A DNA stretch of 64,000 nt from Allacma fusca (GCA_947179485.1 OX359246.1:18228001-18292000), one strand, 5' to 3'. Numbered from the stretch's first letter, positions 1 through 12,247 are shown. The notes: a model not told the origin generated them from the letters alone. A program made the numbers and translations.

Positions 1-1
1 A

Positions 2-943
2 TCCCTTCCGGATGTACACAATGATTGGCGGGCAATCATTTATCCCTTAGAGCCCAGTACCTGGTTGGCAATCCTTGCTACTTCGATTATTGTAGGGATT
101 TTAATGTTCACAAAAATCAAGGGTTCACCAGAAGTGAAAGACGAATTGTTCTTGGCAATCATAATTGTATTCAATTCTTTGATCGGACAAAGTTGCAAAA
201 TTCCTAACTCACTTGGACACCTTGGTTTAATTTGGACAATTACGTGCATTCTGTTTAGCAACTATTATCAATCAAATTTACTCTCATATTTGACATATCC
301 CACGGCTGAAGAAATTCCGACCAACTTTAAAGAGCTGGCAATACGAAAGGGTTTTCAAATACGTGTGCAAGATTTACCGGGAGGTGCAATGGAAGTTTAT
401 TTTAACAAGAGTACAAACAAAGATTTGATCAATGTGAGAAATCGCTATAAACCTATTTCAGACTTGATTCAATGTGCTACGGATGCTGTCACGGTGAAGG
501 AGCAAGTCTGTGTGGGCTGGGATTTCATTCTTGAAGGAATTATTCAAACAAATGCTACCATCAATGATCAACTCTGTTCTGTAATTCAGTCCAAAACCTC
601 ACCTTTGTCATTCCTCGCTAACGCAATTCTGCAGAAACATTCTCCAATGCTCTCTGCTTTCAACGTGGTAATGGGATGGATGAGAGATACTGGTCATTAT
701 TCCCATTGGCTGAAGGACACCCAAGCTTTGATTAAACTTGTGGGGAAACAGTGGATGAAGACTCAAAACGAAACCCAACTCTATGAAGATTTATTGACAA
801 AATTTCAGGACTCGAATTCTCTGAAAGTTAAACCCTTTGGGCTAAGTAACTTGACTGCAGGATTTGGTGTTGTTGTAACTGGCGCTTTATTTTCCGTGGT
901 TATCTTTGCTGCGGAAATAAGAAAACCGTTTAGCAGTAATTAG
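2..943 (+). CDS. Divergent ionotropic receptor, C-terminal part (5' end outside window)
   Basis: An open frame runs in from the window edge and ends at TAG 941-943, giving about 313 residues. It matches the second half of the intact paralogue at 29804-31585: the end of ligand-binding lobe S1 (VHNDWRAIIYPL), membrane helix M1 (STWLAILATSIIVGILMF), the pore region (FNSLIGQSCKIP), helix M3 followed by the IR-type SNYYQSNLLSYLTYP, lobe S2, and final helix M4 near residues 270-300. IRs are ligand-gated cation channels of chemosensory neurons, derived from glutamate receptors. No stop or frameshift is seen in this part, so the gene may be functional, but its start cannot be judged. The ligand is unknown. 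The N-terminal half should lie just upstream, as no intron is seen in the paralogues. Confidence 0.88.
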   Translation, partial: SLPDVHNDWRAIIYPLEPSTWLAILATSIIVGILMFTKIKGSPEVKDELFLAIIIVFNSLIGQSCKIPNSLGHLGLIWTITCILFSNYYQSNLLSYLTYPTAEEIPTNFKELAIRKGFQIRVQDLPGGAMEVYFNKSTNKDLINVRNRYKPISDLIQCATDAVTVKEQVCVGWDFILEGIIQTNATINDQLCSVIQSKTSPLSFLANAILQKHSPMLSAFNVVMGWMRDTGHYSHWLKDTQALIKLVGKQWMKTQNETQLYEDLLTKFQDSNSLKVKPFGLSNLTAGFGVVVTGALFSVVIFAAEIRKPFSSN

Positions 944-1996
944 CACCAGTAGCAGGAAATGAGCCGTTTGAGTGAAGCCATAGTTATTAGCTTCCTGCAA
1001 CGTGTGGTGAATATGCTTTCGGAAAAAATATTGTCCTAATATCATCCACTGTAAGTTTATCTCCAGCAAAATTCGACCCACATGTTAAGAGTAAAGTATT
1101 GGTAGGAATCCGTAAATCTTTATTTTTATCCATGACAAAATATTATATATACAATAAGGCCCTATAGATTCCGTTGCGGTTCAAAAAAATGCAGCTAGAC
1201 GTCATAACTGAATGAATGAACGCATCCTAATTATACTATGTGCATTGTGGAGTTACCAAATGCAAGTTGGAAATGCTAATATTTTAAAGAATGTTCGCTG
1301 AGGACTGCCGTCATTAAATTTGTATCCGATTATGTTCTGCAGCAGGAATACATCAAACTGCTAGCAACACAACTTCCGTTTGAGCAAGACTTAAAATGAA
1401 CCGATCAATAGTTCCGGTGGATAAGAATATTAATTATTATACTTTATTATTATATTTTATTTTTATTAATATTACATTATAATTACTGCAAGCAGAGAAG
1501 TTTCAAAAAACATTTTGTAAATATAAATTTTTAACAGAATATTAGGTTGCGACACAGGTGTGCCTACTGACATTGTATTCATGAAGTAGAGGAAATCATT
1601 GCAACGTTATAAATTCTTCAGCAGCTGAATTAAATGCCCATGCACGCAAAAACGGAATGGAAGTTCCATTGTGACGAAGGAGTGACTATAAAGCAATAAT
1701 TATTATTGACCAAATAGTATTCCTATTTTTAAGTATGATGGAGAAAAACCCGCTGGAATATTAAATAATTACAATCAAGATCAAACGGTATAGAGTCGGA
1801 TTTGACCTTCAGACTTCTGACGATCCGTCATTTTGATGTTAGCCCTAATGTTTCGTATTTGGTACGTCTGCTCTCCATCCTTAGCCTATACAGAATACAA
1901 AATGCCCAAATTTTTAAGATCATACAAATTATTATACAGGAAAAAATAGCAAATCAACTACAGAGATTCCTAATAAATCTTTCTTAGACGTAAAAA
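944..1996. other. Intergenic, no gene recognised
   Basis: AT-rich sequence between the IR stop and the last exon of the minus-strand gene. I see no conserved ORF, RNA gene or element ends. The short ORF near 1802-1987 has no recognisable content. Confidence 0.5.
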
Positions 1997-3789
1997 TCAT
2001 CTCACGTATGCAAACTTCTGCCTAAGAAGTATGTTCCACTTGGTTTGATCTAACAATTCGTCCAATGTGTCATCACATATGAAATTAGCCACGTTAAGAA
2101 AAGCAGCAGCGAACTGATTTTCCTTTCCTTGGGTTTTTATAGCCACCAAAAATCCTAGATCAGTTCCTTTAATCTCATAAGCGAATGCTGCTTCAATACC
2201 CCTGAAAGCAATCGTTCATTTAGAAAAATGTTACAGACATGCCAAAATAATTATGATTTTTTCTTTATGTGAATTTCGTAGTTAATAGTAGTTTACGTTT
2301 TCCCAGCTGCAATAAACATCTCAGAACCCAATGGTGGCACTTCGGCCAACATTCTGGCACACTCAAATGATCTGCATCCTAGGAGTTTTAATGAAACGTT
2401 CAGACCATTGACTGCAATAAAAGTTATTAAAACATTCAATTGAGTCCCACCCCGAGAATTGTCTATTTCAATAACAAATCGAACATTTGACGAGAATTAA
2501 CTAGAACACTAACCAACTTCCATAGCACAAGTGATCACATCTGAAAAACCGACCAGGCAGGAGACCCTTCGGAAATTATCCAAGGTAATAGCAAAATTTG
2601 AGCATGTAGTTCTGATAGGGCTAAATATGGATGTTCTTTCAGTTGGAACATTGGATTCGAAAATGTCAATGTTCACAACTGAGTTGTGGTCTGGGGTCAT
2701 ATGGCCTCTTACATAAAAATATCCTTGGTTTAAAAACATCTCAACAGGCGATTTGTTCAAGCTAGACTACAACCAAATCCCATGATTACACTACATTTTT
2801 GAAAGTACATGATTCTCAATTGTTCTTAAATGTGCTAATACTTACCACCACCCAATCATGCGGCAAATTCGAATTCTGGGTCAACACGGAATCCAGAGAA
2901 ATTATAGAATCATCCAAAGGAAGATCTCTTGGAGAAAATCCAATGGCCAATTGGCCATGCCCATTGGAATTAATCCAGCAAAACATGGTCAAGCGCAATA
3001 GCGTAGTTCCAATTGAAAAGGAGCACAAGAATCTGCAGAATCCCCTAAAAATAAGATTATACAGATCAGGCTAATTGTACACACACAAATATATGTACAA
3101 AGAGTAATTACACGCTGCAAAATATAATTCATTTTCATTACCCATTTCCTTGAAAACATATTGCTTCACCACTGCCACTATTGATCAGTAGCGGTAATCT
3201 TATTTTCCGCCCATTATTCTGCCCGACATAATACAAGGGATTAAACAGCGTGGACATTGAATAGTTGGCTGAAAATAATTAATTGTTACTTGTCAGTCCC
3301 TCCATATCTCTTTGGATATAATTGAACTAATTTTTATTGTATATTTGAAGAACATGACACACACCCAACTTTATTGCGCAGGTCGGGGGCTTACGGAGCC
3401 GCAAATTTGATAAGATCTTCGAAATTGATTCTTCGAAAGTAACTACTGACCTCTCAATCTTGGATTTGTGCTGCAGTTTTAATTCCTCGATATGAGCTTT
3501 CAACCACTCTCTTTCGTCATCCAGGGTCATACTTCTAATTTTCTTGGGCACGTATTTCCCTGGCGGTTCTTTTGTAATTGAGGAAATGGGTTTTTCACGC
3601 TCGGATGAGCTCGATAAAAACTTATTTGCAGTGTTGGGATTATCAAAGGGAACGATTTCCTTTATTTTGTTCACATCCATTTGTATTTGCCCCACAACTT
3701 TCCTCAAAACAGCATTTTCGTGCTTCAGTTCTCTCAGCGTTGCTGACTGTTCCTCCAATTGAGATTTTAAGCCAATTAGCAATTTGTCC
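1997..3789 (-). CDS. Six-exon gene of unknown function, coiled-coil N-terminus
   Basis: I assembled this gene from splice sites. The exons, in coding order on the minus strand, are 3789-3395, 3268-3142, 3032-2846, 2766-2514, 2411-2297 and 2201-1997. Each intron starts with GT (three match GTAAG or GTAAGT closely) and ends with AG, and the codon phase left by every exon is completed by the next, giving about 426 residues ending at TGA 1999-1997. Exon 1 is charged and heptad-like (SQLEEQSATLRELKHENAVL), suggesting a coiled coil; the later exons look like a mixed alpha/beta globular domain. The family is not recognised. The first listed exon begins at an acceptor, so an upstream exon must supply the ATG. 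ATGAA before a GTAAGA donor at 4452-4448 would fit in phase but is only a guess. Annotating the ORFs separately would miss this gene. Confidence 0.75.
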
Positions 3790-5035
3790 CTAGAAATTAC
3801 AAACCATTATAATTTTCAGTCCAATTACAGAATTATACAAATATACATAGGCGGGAAATATGTATGGTAGTTAAAGCTTAAGTTGGAGTGAACTCCACGT
3901 AATGTAGTATTTGAACTAAACTTATTACAAATAAAAGACAAACAATTTGAGCCGAAAATTATATTTTGAATATAAAAATGTTACTAACATTTTGGAATCT
4001 GGATTTAGTTTTAGCTTTTCGAACAATCCACTTCCCAATGTACTAAATGATTACTGAAATTCTGTCTACGATTACATACATGTGGAGAATTAAACTCAAC
4101 TTTGTTTATTCGTGGAAGTCAAAACATCTGTGCTATTGTTATGATATTGTGATGGTTATGGACTAGTATGACTTTGAGTGATACGTGTGAACAATGCTAT
4201 GGATAACTCGCTGGCGGTGGGAAGTACGGGATCAAATAAATAATTAATTGAGAAGTTATAATTCGGAGACTACTTTAAGTTTTACTAATTGTGAGTCGAA
4301 TTCAGAACTGAGGAGTGAGCGGCTGTTCAGTCCCTATATTTCCATCTAAACTAATGTAATCTAATTGTAAAGTTCTAATGTCTCTAATCTGCAAGTTGAC
4401 TCTCGTGTATATATAATTCCAGTAATGCAGAGTAAGCATAATCTTACTTCATAACACAATATCAAATGTCTCAGAGAATAATATCCGATTAGCATGCACA
4501 TTCCTCAGTATGACTTCATGCCAGTGTTTCAATATTAAAATTATGTCGTGACAGCTTTATTCGCCTTGACGGACCGTTATATGTCCAGCAACAGTTTACA
4601 AAGTCTTCATCTTGAGGATGCACAGGGTGCCGCCACCATCCTTCCCCACCTCCCAAAATAAGGGAAGGGAATGACTCAAAATATTTTACTCCTCCTGCTT
4701 GTAGTAAATTTAGTTCTAGGTTTTATAGAATTTGCTTCATTGACATGGATCAAGATTTGAGGTCATAGGGTTTAATGTAATAACATTTTTAAAATGGGCT
4801 ACATTAAATTCTGGACATGACAGGAGGGGACAGCGATCAAGGTTGAAGAAATTTAGGGGCTAGAGGGGTGGTGGACAAGCCTTCTCCATAAAGCTAGCGT
4901 TTAACGAAGGCTTCTTTGAAGACGACTGACCGAGAGAAGGAATCTGGAAGGTGGGCTGAATATTTTCCCGGAGGTTGAAGGAAGGTTTCATAAAATTTAT
5001 CAAAAATGGTAGGTGAAGGAAGGGCTGGTTACAAG
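3790..5035. other. Intergenic with part of a dispersed repeat
   Basis: No gene was recognised apart from the possible start exon at 4452-4448. About 4690-4790 (around GATTTGAGGTCATAGGGTTT) recurs in inverted orientation at about 25000-25140, and its core recurs at about 57360, so it belongs to an unnamed dispersed repeat. Confidence 0.4.
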
Positions 5036-6063
5036 CAGTGCTCGGCACGGGTATGGGTAATACTCGGGTAAACGGGTATGGGTACGGGTATGGGTACTAC
5101 CCGGGTACGGATTTTGTGTACCCGAACAATTCCGGGTACTACCCGGGTACACTTTGGTCGGCTCAAAATTTCGGGTACGGATACGGGTATGGGTACGGGT
5201 ACAAGGATTTCAAAATGGGTATATACACACCGGGTACGGGTATAGTGGTGTCATTTACCCGTACCCGCGACCATTGTACCCGAGTATTTGGATATGTTGA
5301 GATTTGAGACATTTTGATGAATTTTATGAAAATAATGGAATTTCCGTTGGAAAATTCTGTAGCTTATTGTTAATACCCTTTTAACCTTACAACATGCAGT
5401 AATTGTATTTCAGACTGTGTTGCTAAAATATATATTTATATCTATAATATATATTTTTATGGAAACAGGTTTTAGGAAGAATAATTATTAAACAGACGAG
5501 GAATAATATCAAAATAGAAATGGAGAATAGGATTCAACGAAATTTTATATAAAACGTCTTCATAATGTAGTAATTTGTTACTAATTGCATAAATAGTCTG
5601 ATTGACACGTATGCACATGATACTTCATTAGCCACAATGAATACAATTTAAAAATTAGAGTTCCGATGAGTTGGATGGCAAGATATTTTTTGTAATTGGT
5701 AGTTGATTAGGAAAAGGCGGATATTTGTAACAAGATATTAATGAGTTACATGTACACAGAGCTACTGAAATGAGAAAATTAATGTAAAAGGCCGAATAAA
5801 TCAAGAAGTTAAAAATCGAGTCGCCAAGTCACAAGCCAAAAATGCATGTACATTAGGGTTGGTCATACCGATATAACGATACGATATTATCGTTAATATC
5901 GTCCAATTTGGAGGAACGATATGCTACGATAATTCTCGTTTATTTCACACGATATATCGGGCTACTTTAATATCGTTCTAAGATGCTAGAATAGTCAAAA
6001 ATTGCATACTGTGACCATCTGACGTATTTCATGCCCTAATAACTGTCATCTGAACCGGAAGGA

Positions 6064-6775
6064 GTGGTCAAAACCGTTCAATTCAGTGTAGTAAAAATTA
6101 ATTCATTTCATTTCAGTTCAAATTTTTGAATTTAACTGAATCGAAAACAACGGTTTCCGCATGTAAACTTAAAGAATACGCTTTCTAGACACGAAAGCAG
6201 TATTTTCCAAGCGCACAACAGAAGGAAGTTAAACTAAGGGTACAACGTAACATTTTATACAATTGTATAAAATATTGGAATGCCCTCCCTGATATGTTAA
6301 GATTTCCCGACTTGAGTTTTTCTAATTTTGTTAAATCCCTAACGAACTCTATACTACTGACCAGGAATGATGGTGTCACTTAACATATTTTTGTTTAGTT
6401 TATTGAACTCTTGATCATGATTCGGCTGTCTGTTGATTGGAATATGAATCTAACTTGACTATGTGTGTCCAGGATGAAAACCGATACTTGTATTGACTCC
6501 TTTTGACATTAATAAAGATTACTACTACTACTACTACTACTACTACTACAGATCGTTACTATTAGGATCTGGACAGCTTGTAAACGGTAAATCTGTTAAA
6601 ATTTTTGGAGCAGAATGAATCGTTTGAACTTTCAAGGAAAACGATTCAATTTAATTCAATGTTATGAACTGAATCAATCGATTCAGTTTCATCTTGAATT
6701 AAATCGAAAAATTAGTGAATTGAATTGAACTGAACGGAAAATTTTCGATTCAGAATTGGATTAGTCCGAGCACTA
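6064..6775. mobile_element. hAT-like element, GATTCAGTTC family (nested, third level)
   Basis: The right end TTAGTCCGAGCACTA is the inverse of the TAGTGGTCGG-type ends at 47144, 49125 and 57884. The left end has lost a few bases (GTGGTCAAAACC). The flanking duplication is GAAGGA(AT): 6058-6063 left and 6776-6783 right. The arms are repeats of ATTCAGTT/GAACTGAAT. The middle aligns with the copy at 49125-49624, which lacks the LINE fragment and so acts as its empty site. Confidence 0.78.
6245..6549 (+). mobile_element. LINE 3' end, 5'-truncated, with (ACT)n tail
   Basis: A frame running to TAA near 6380 encodes IKYWNALPDMLRFPDLSF, the WNxLP motif typical of the C-terminus of non-LTR retrotransposon ORF2 in the Jockey/CR1/R1 groups. 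A short 3' UTR and about ten ACT triplets (6518-6549) follow, the usual microsatellite tail of some LINEs. The related hAT copy at 49125-49624 lacks exactly this stretch, so this is a dead-on-arrival LINE insertion inside the third-level element. The start is approximate. Confidence 0.75.
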
Positions 6776-7662
6776 GAAGGAATGGTTAAACATTTGGAAA
6801 AATGAATAAGTGAAATTGAAGCATTATTTTGGCTTATTTAAATTGCTTATGTAATTTTTAATAAATTAAATACTTATTAAATACTTTTACTGCTTAATTT
6901 CATTATTATTTCAATTTATATTGTATATCGTTTTTATCGTTCTACTATATCGTTATCGGGATTATTTTTGTGAACGATAACGATATTAACGATATTTCGA
7001 AAGGTAACGATATGACCAACCCTAATGTACATATGGACGGTGCTATAAAATACTTCGCCCATCAGCCCATTAACAATCAAATGGGGATAATTTTACTTCT
7101 AATCAAAAACGCTTATAGTTTTCTACTCTTCAATAAAAATATATAATGTCAAATACCTCTAGCTAGTCCAAATTACCCACTCAGGTGTCAAACATTATTA
7201 CATATAACGTACTATATATTACATTAAAACAAATCTGGATAAAGTACCCGGGTACGAGTACGGGTACGACACTGAGATACCCGAGTATGGGTACAATTTT
7301 CGAGTATTTTCGGGTACGGGTACAATTCGGGTACAGGTACATGGATTGAGATAACATTGCGGGTACGGGTACGAAAAATTTTTACCCGGATACTCGGGTA
7401 TGGGTACGGGTATAGATACCAGTTTTTGAAATACCCGCACTTCGGGTACGGATACGGGTACGGGTACCGATTTTTCGTACCCGTGCCGAGCACTGGTTAC
7501 AAGTAGCCTTCGGATGTATTAAAGGCTTCATGCGGATGATGTCTGACAATGAGATATAAAATACAAGGCAGAAGTGTGAACGTTGTTAAACATTTACAGG
7601 AACTTTCATTCATCACAATCATATATACGACGATACTGTTGATCAAAACGACTTCGTTTTAA

Positions 7663-9069
7663 CCCTATAATTCCCAAGGTGTGGACAGCGTGGCCAAAAC
7701 ACAAAGTTTTCACAGTAATATTTTTATTTTAACGAAACTATGAAACGTAGAATTTTCATAATTTTGCTAATCGTTCCCTACTATTTTGGCAATACATGTT
7801 CCAAATTTTAAGGTTCTAGGTCAAGCCACTACCAGTGCAGAAAATTTTGACTGTACCAAGTTTGCCTTTTCTCCACCATTTTCAATGCAAAATCATAGGC
7901 CTAACCAATACATTGGGGCCATACGCGTAGTATGTGTGAAATATTATTTTAATTTTATCGTTCTCCTTTGGATATAAAATAAATATATAATATATAAAAA
8001 ATAATATATATATATATAAAATAATATATATTTAGTTTATATGTATATATATATATAAAATAATATATATTTAGTTTATATATATATATATAAAATAATA
8101 TATATTTAGTTTATATATATATATATAAAATAATATATATTTAGTTTATATATATATATATAAAATAATATATATTTAGTTTATATATATATATATAAAA
8201 TAATATATATTTAGTTTATATATATATATATATATTTAGTTTATACATATATATATATATATATAAAATAATATATATTTAGTTTATATGTATATATATA
8301 TATAAAATAATATATATTTAGTTTATATATATATACATATATATATAATTATATATATTTAGTTTACATATATATAAATAATATATATTTATTTTGTATG
8401 TATTATATATATATAAAACTAAAAATATATAAATATATATTATTTTATATATATTATATATTTATATTTAGTTTGTAAGTATTATATATACATAAAATTA
8501 AAAATATATAAATATATATTATTTTATATATATTATATATTTATATTTAGTTTGTAAGTATTATATATACATAAAATTAAAACTATATAAATATATATTA
8601 TTTTATATATATTATATATTTATATTTAGTTTGTATGTGTTATATATATATAAAACTAAAAATATATAAATATTTATTATTTTATATATATTATATATTT
8701 ATATTTAGTTTGTATGTGTTATATATATATATAAGTATATATATAATTAAAATTATATGTATCTATATATATTTATAGCATCCAAAGGAGAACGCTAAAA
8801 TTAAAATATGTGTAAACTAAATATAAACATATAATATATATAATATATTTATAATATAATAATATTGAAATATATTTATTTTATATGTATTATATACATA
8901 AATAATGAATTTTAATGACGATTATCCTTCCGTTGCAGCCCCAAAGCTGTTAAAATTGTGCCCCCTAAATAGGCTAATTAATTTGTTACGGGCCCTTTGA
9001 TTTAACATGTGGCCAGCCTGTCCACGGCTTAGGAATAGTAGCACCCTAAAAAGCTTAGGAATCATAGGG
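7663..9069. mobile_element. piggyBac-like non-autonomous element containing an AT satellite
   Basis: TTAA flanks both sides (7659-7662 and 9070-9073). The ends CCCTATAATTCCCAAG and inverted CTTAGGAATCATAGGG match at most positions, and a second inverted pair lies just inside (GTGGACAGCGTGGCC near 7681; GGCCAGCCTGTCCAC near 9011). TTAA targets and CCC-starting ends are the piggyBac signature. A further inverted pair (CGTTCTCCTTTGGAT near 7960; ATCCAAAGGAGAACG near 8779) brackets the AT satellite. No transposase frame is seen. Confidence 0.7.
7975..8745. repeat. AT satellite with roughly 40-bp and 79-bp units
   Basis: The first half repeats a unit of about 40 bp (AATATATATTTAGTTTATAT plus an AT run of varying length). 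From about 8390 the unit is 79 bp, anchored by AGTTTGTAAG or AGTTTGTATG at 8470, 8549, 8628 and 8707. It forms the core of the piggyBac-like element. Confidence 0.85.
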
Positions 9070-9344
9070 TTAAGCTTTTATGCACGTCTGAATACCATTA
9101 CTATAATTTTGTAATAAATGAAGGCTCAAATGGAAGGAGGGCAATTTTGGAGGAAGGCTGAAGGAAGGGTGAGTTTGTTAACAAATTGAAGGAGGCTGAT
9201 GCTGCTGAAATGCAAATAATTTTAAAGACTTCATTCATTGGTAGAAAGAAGGAAGTAATTTTTTTGAAATTTCCCTTTGAAGGCTTGAATGAAATCCATT
9301 TTATTTACACATCTCTGCGCTACTGTGATGATGTGTTTTTGAAT

Positions 9345-10877
9345 TATCTCTCGCCTCAAGTTACTCATTTGATCACGTAACATTCACAGTCAGCGATTTC
9401 CACTCATTTAGTCAGTTCCTCCCAAATATACATAATTGATCACTCCCCAACCAAATAAATATTCAATAACAAAATGTGAAGGGGAATCATTGGATTTTAA
9501 TATAATGTTACTAATTGTAAAGAAAATACAATGCGGTCTCCGGAGCTAAATTCTTGAGGCAAGATTAAACGAAAATATTTTTTAAATTTTTATAGCAACG
9601 GTTTAAAACAGTGTACTGTACGTCTGTCTCCCACAATCTTAGGTTTGAAGACGAAAATTTTTGTCAAAAGCTAATATTACACCTTAATTAATCTCCAAGA
9701 AATTTGCTACAAATCCAGCGTTTTAAACATTTTTATAAGACCAGAACGTCCATGCAAAATGACGTAATCTGAAATTCCTCATTATTCGCGGCTTTTTGTT
9801 TCCGTCCTTCCTGAGAATGAACCTATAAACCTCGTTTGCTGTGCAATAAAAAAGCCGTAAAACTCATTCTCACATTTCTCAGCGTAGAGAACTGTCAAAT
9901 TGCTCCTTTTATATTACAAATCCCCAATAAATTTCAACTTTGGTCCACGTATGGACACAATCCCTGTGACCGCAATGATCGGACGAGGTCATTCAAATTT
10001 TTCGAAAATCTGAAAAAGCACAATAACAACAGTTATAGAATGAAATAAATTTTTTGATGAGACACTCCCTTTTTTGTGCAAATTACTTTGTAAACATGTA
10101 CACACAATAATTTACTAATTTTATTTGGTATTGACAACGTTTACCGGGAAGTGGGCCACAAGGCCGTATACGGGCCAGTGACGGTGTAATGACGATAGGG
10201 TAGGGTCCAAAAACGCCGAAAAATTGAAGTGTAATAAAGGCATGACCACAAAGCTGACGACGGTATCAAACTTTTTTCAATACAGATCAAATCCCATGAT
10301 ACAGCAAAGGCGGCTTAGTGAGTGAAACTTAGGAATAATTGTATAGCTTCCTTCTATTTGACATATGTATGTACGTTACAAACGGAACTAACATTAAATA
10401 ATTGTAAAAAGTTCATGTAATATACAACTGTTTCAAACGTCACTTGTATTGTGTCTATCAATATTGTACCCTAAAACTTTAAATTTTGTTCTCAATATAA
10501 ATCATTGCTACTATAGGTCCCTTAAAATCCCTAATAAATAAAACTTTTCCCAGCACACACATCTAATTTTTTTGAGTGCCGAGAAATAAGTACAAAATAC
10601 AATAACATAGGAAAGCTTTCAAGGGTAACATGCTTTACCATCAAAGCAATCCAATTAATATTATTGTCATCGCGGTGACAAAAAGTACACGTGCAGGGGA
10701 AAGAACCTGCAGAATCAACGCTATTATTTATAGTGTATTAGTGGTAAGCTGTCCACCTGTCAATAATTTTGTCAAAAAACAAAATTTATAGACACGTTTA
10801 ATGGCTTTCCGACTCCAAAATTACGCATCGTAGTTTCGACTATGAACTCTTTGTAGCCGGCCTCGGTCACGGGAATA
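9345..10877 (+). repeat. 5' flank of IR copy 2, paralogous to 25503-29803
   Basis: Collinear with 25503-26084 plus 28959-29803, for example CTCACAGTCAGCGA versus TTCACAGTCAGCGA, CCCTGTGACCGCA in both, and GACAAAAAGTAC...GTGCAGG...GAACCTG before the genes. It shows that the IR genes were duplicated together with about 1.5 kb of upstream DNA. No other gene is seen here. Confidence 0.75.
10725..10733 (+). promoter_or_regulatory. Candidate TATA-like box of IR copy 2
   Basis: TATTTATAG within CGCTATTATTTATAGTGTAT lies 153 bp before the ATG and is conserved at 29642-29650 before the intact paralogue, in a block more similar than its surroundings. Core promoter function is inferred from conservation and position. 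Confidence 0.45.
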
Positions 10878-12247
10878 ATGTCAAATGCGGTACGCATATA
10901 CCGTGCTTGTTTACTTTGGTGGATTTTGGGTTCTTCTAGTCCATGTCGAATAAACGGTGTCGTTCAAATATCCTCCGAAATTTTGAAAACATCCTTTGAA
11001 GTCACTCACTTGACTGCCTCAATAGTGAAATTTAACCAAATTTGCCAAACACCATTAAAAATTTCAAGCTTTGAAGAAAGTCATTTGCAAGGCTTTGAGC
11101 TCTTACCAAAAGATTATCTCCGATTCCTAAAACATTTTCAAGTGAATTTTTTGTTTTACGGAACCCTCTCAAGCTCAAGCATAACATACTTATTCAAAAG
11201 TGCAAAAATAATACAATTGGGTCAAATCAGTTTCCAAAAAAGCTGTCAAATCATTCATACTTACGGCTCAGAGGTGACGCTATTATTTTTGATTAACTCG
11301 AAGCAAAATCTGAATTTGCAATCCAGGGTTGACCAACCCGACGAAAATTTCGGAGTGCCAATTTATAAAACGGACTCCCTCCGAAATCGTCACTTTCGTG
11401 TTGGTGTGTTTGATTTAAAACCTCAATATTTCAATTATTATGGGAAAGAAATGGGCACAGCCTATAACCTCATTTCCTCTGCATCTGCAAAATTCAACTT
11501 CACTTTTACTCTTTCCTTCCCTGCTCCGGCTTTTCTTCAACTTGAGGACGGTACAATGGGTGGGCTTGAAAATGAAATCATTTATGATCGTGTTGACATA
11601 ATGGTACTCTACGCAGTCAATTTTGTCCAACCAGCGAGTGTTGATGCGAGTACATATTTCTCAACGGCGTCCGTGATATTTATTACAACACTTCCGGATG
11701 TGCATATAGATTGGCGGGCAATCATCTATCCATTAGAGCTCAGTACGTGGTTGGGAATCCTTGCTACTTCGGTTATCGTAGGGATTTTAATGTTCATTAA
11801 AATGAAGTGTTCTCCAGGAGTAAAAGCGGAATTGTTTGTGACGATCAAAATTGTGTTCAGTTGTCTGGTCGGACAAAGTTTCAAAATTCCAAACTCCCTT
11901 CAATGCCTTGTTTTGATTTGGACAATCGCGTGCATTCTGTTTAGCAACTATTACCAATCAAATTTACTGTCTTATTTGACCTATCCAACGGCGGAGGAAA
12001 TTCCAACTAACTTTAAAGAATTGTCGATACGAAAGGACTTTAAAATACATGGGGAAGATTTAACAGGAGATCCGATGGCGGATTACTTTAACAAGAGTAC
12101 AAATCTTGATTTGATCAATGTGGGAAGTCGGTACAGAACTGTTCCTACCTTGATTCAGTGTGTCACGGGGGCTGTCACGGTGAAGAAACAAGTCTGTTTG
12201 GGCTGGGACTTCATTCTTGAAGGCTTTATAGAAACAAATGCTACTAT
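10878..12247 (+). pseudogene. Divergent ionotropic receptor, 5' part of a copy split by an LTR retrotransposon
   Basis: It starts at ATG 10878, in the same context as the intact paralogue (GGGAATAATG versus GGGAATTATG). It covers the signal peptide (hydrophobic residues 10-20), the N-terminal region, lobe S1 (HFRVGVFDLKPQYF at about 173-186; EDGTMGGLENEI), M1, the pore, M3 and half of S2, then is cut after the codon for ...ETNAT by the 5' LTR. The frame continues eight more codons into the LTR, to TAA 12270-12272. The rest of the gene resumes after the 3' LTR at 22482. The position that normally carries the glutamate-binding Arg of S1 is Gln (NFVQPASVD). Both halves are otherwise open, so the insertion is the only visible lesion. 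Confidence 0.9.

Larger units (their letters stand above)
5854..7024. mobile_element. hAT-like non-autonomous element, TATCGTTA family (nested)
   Basis: It is inserted inside the GGGTAC element. The ends are TAGGGTTGGTCATA and inverted TATGACCAACCCTA, with the exact duplication ATGTACAT (5846-5853, 7025-7032). The arms repeat ATCGTTA/ACGATAT motifs (5860-5960 and 6920-7010). It carries a further nested element at 6064-6775. Confidence 0.88.
5036..7495. mobile_element. hAT-like non-autonomous element, GGGTAC family, copy 1 (hosts nested insertions)
   Basis: The ends are CAGTGCTCGGCACGGGTA and its inverted copy, flanked by the exact 8-bp duplication GTTACAAG (5028-5035 and 7496-7503). Each end carries about 250 bp of repeated GGGTAC/GGGTATGGGTAC motif (5036-5285 and 7245-7495), pointing inward as inverted arms. 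The unique middle matches copy 2 at 33898-35088. Without the nested insertion at 5854-7024 it is about 1.28 kb. CAG ends and an 8-bp duplication fit the hAT superfamily; no transposase is present. Gly-Tyr-rich ORFs in the arms are translations of the repeat. Confidence 0.88.

Noticed and set aside
5038-5307. Gly-Tyr-rich ORFs in GGGTAC arms (also 7224-7493, 33873-34169, 34817-35086)
   Set aside because: Each reading frame simply decodes the GGGTAC repeat, and the ORFs coincide exactly with transposon arms.
7975-8745. AT-rich tract as replication origin or matrix attachment region
   Set aside because: AT richness is explained by a tandem satellite inside a transposon; nothing else supports such a role.
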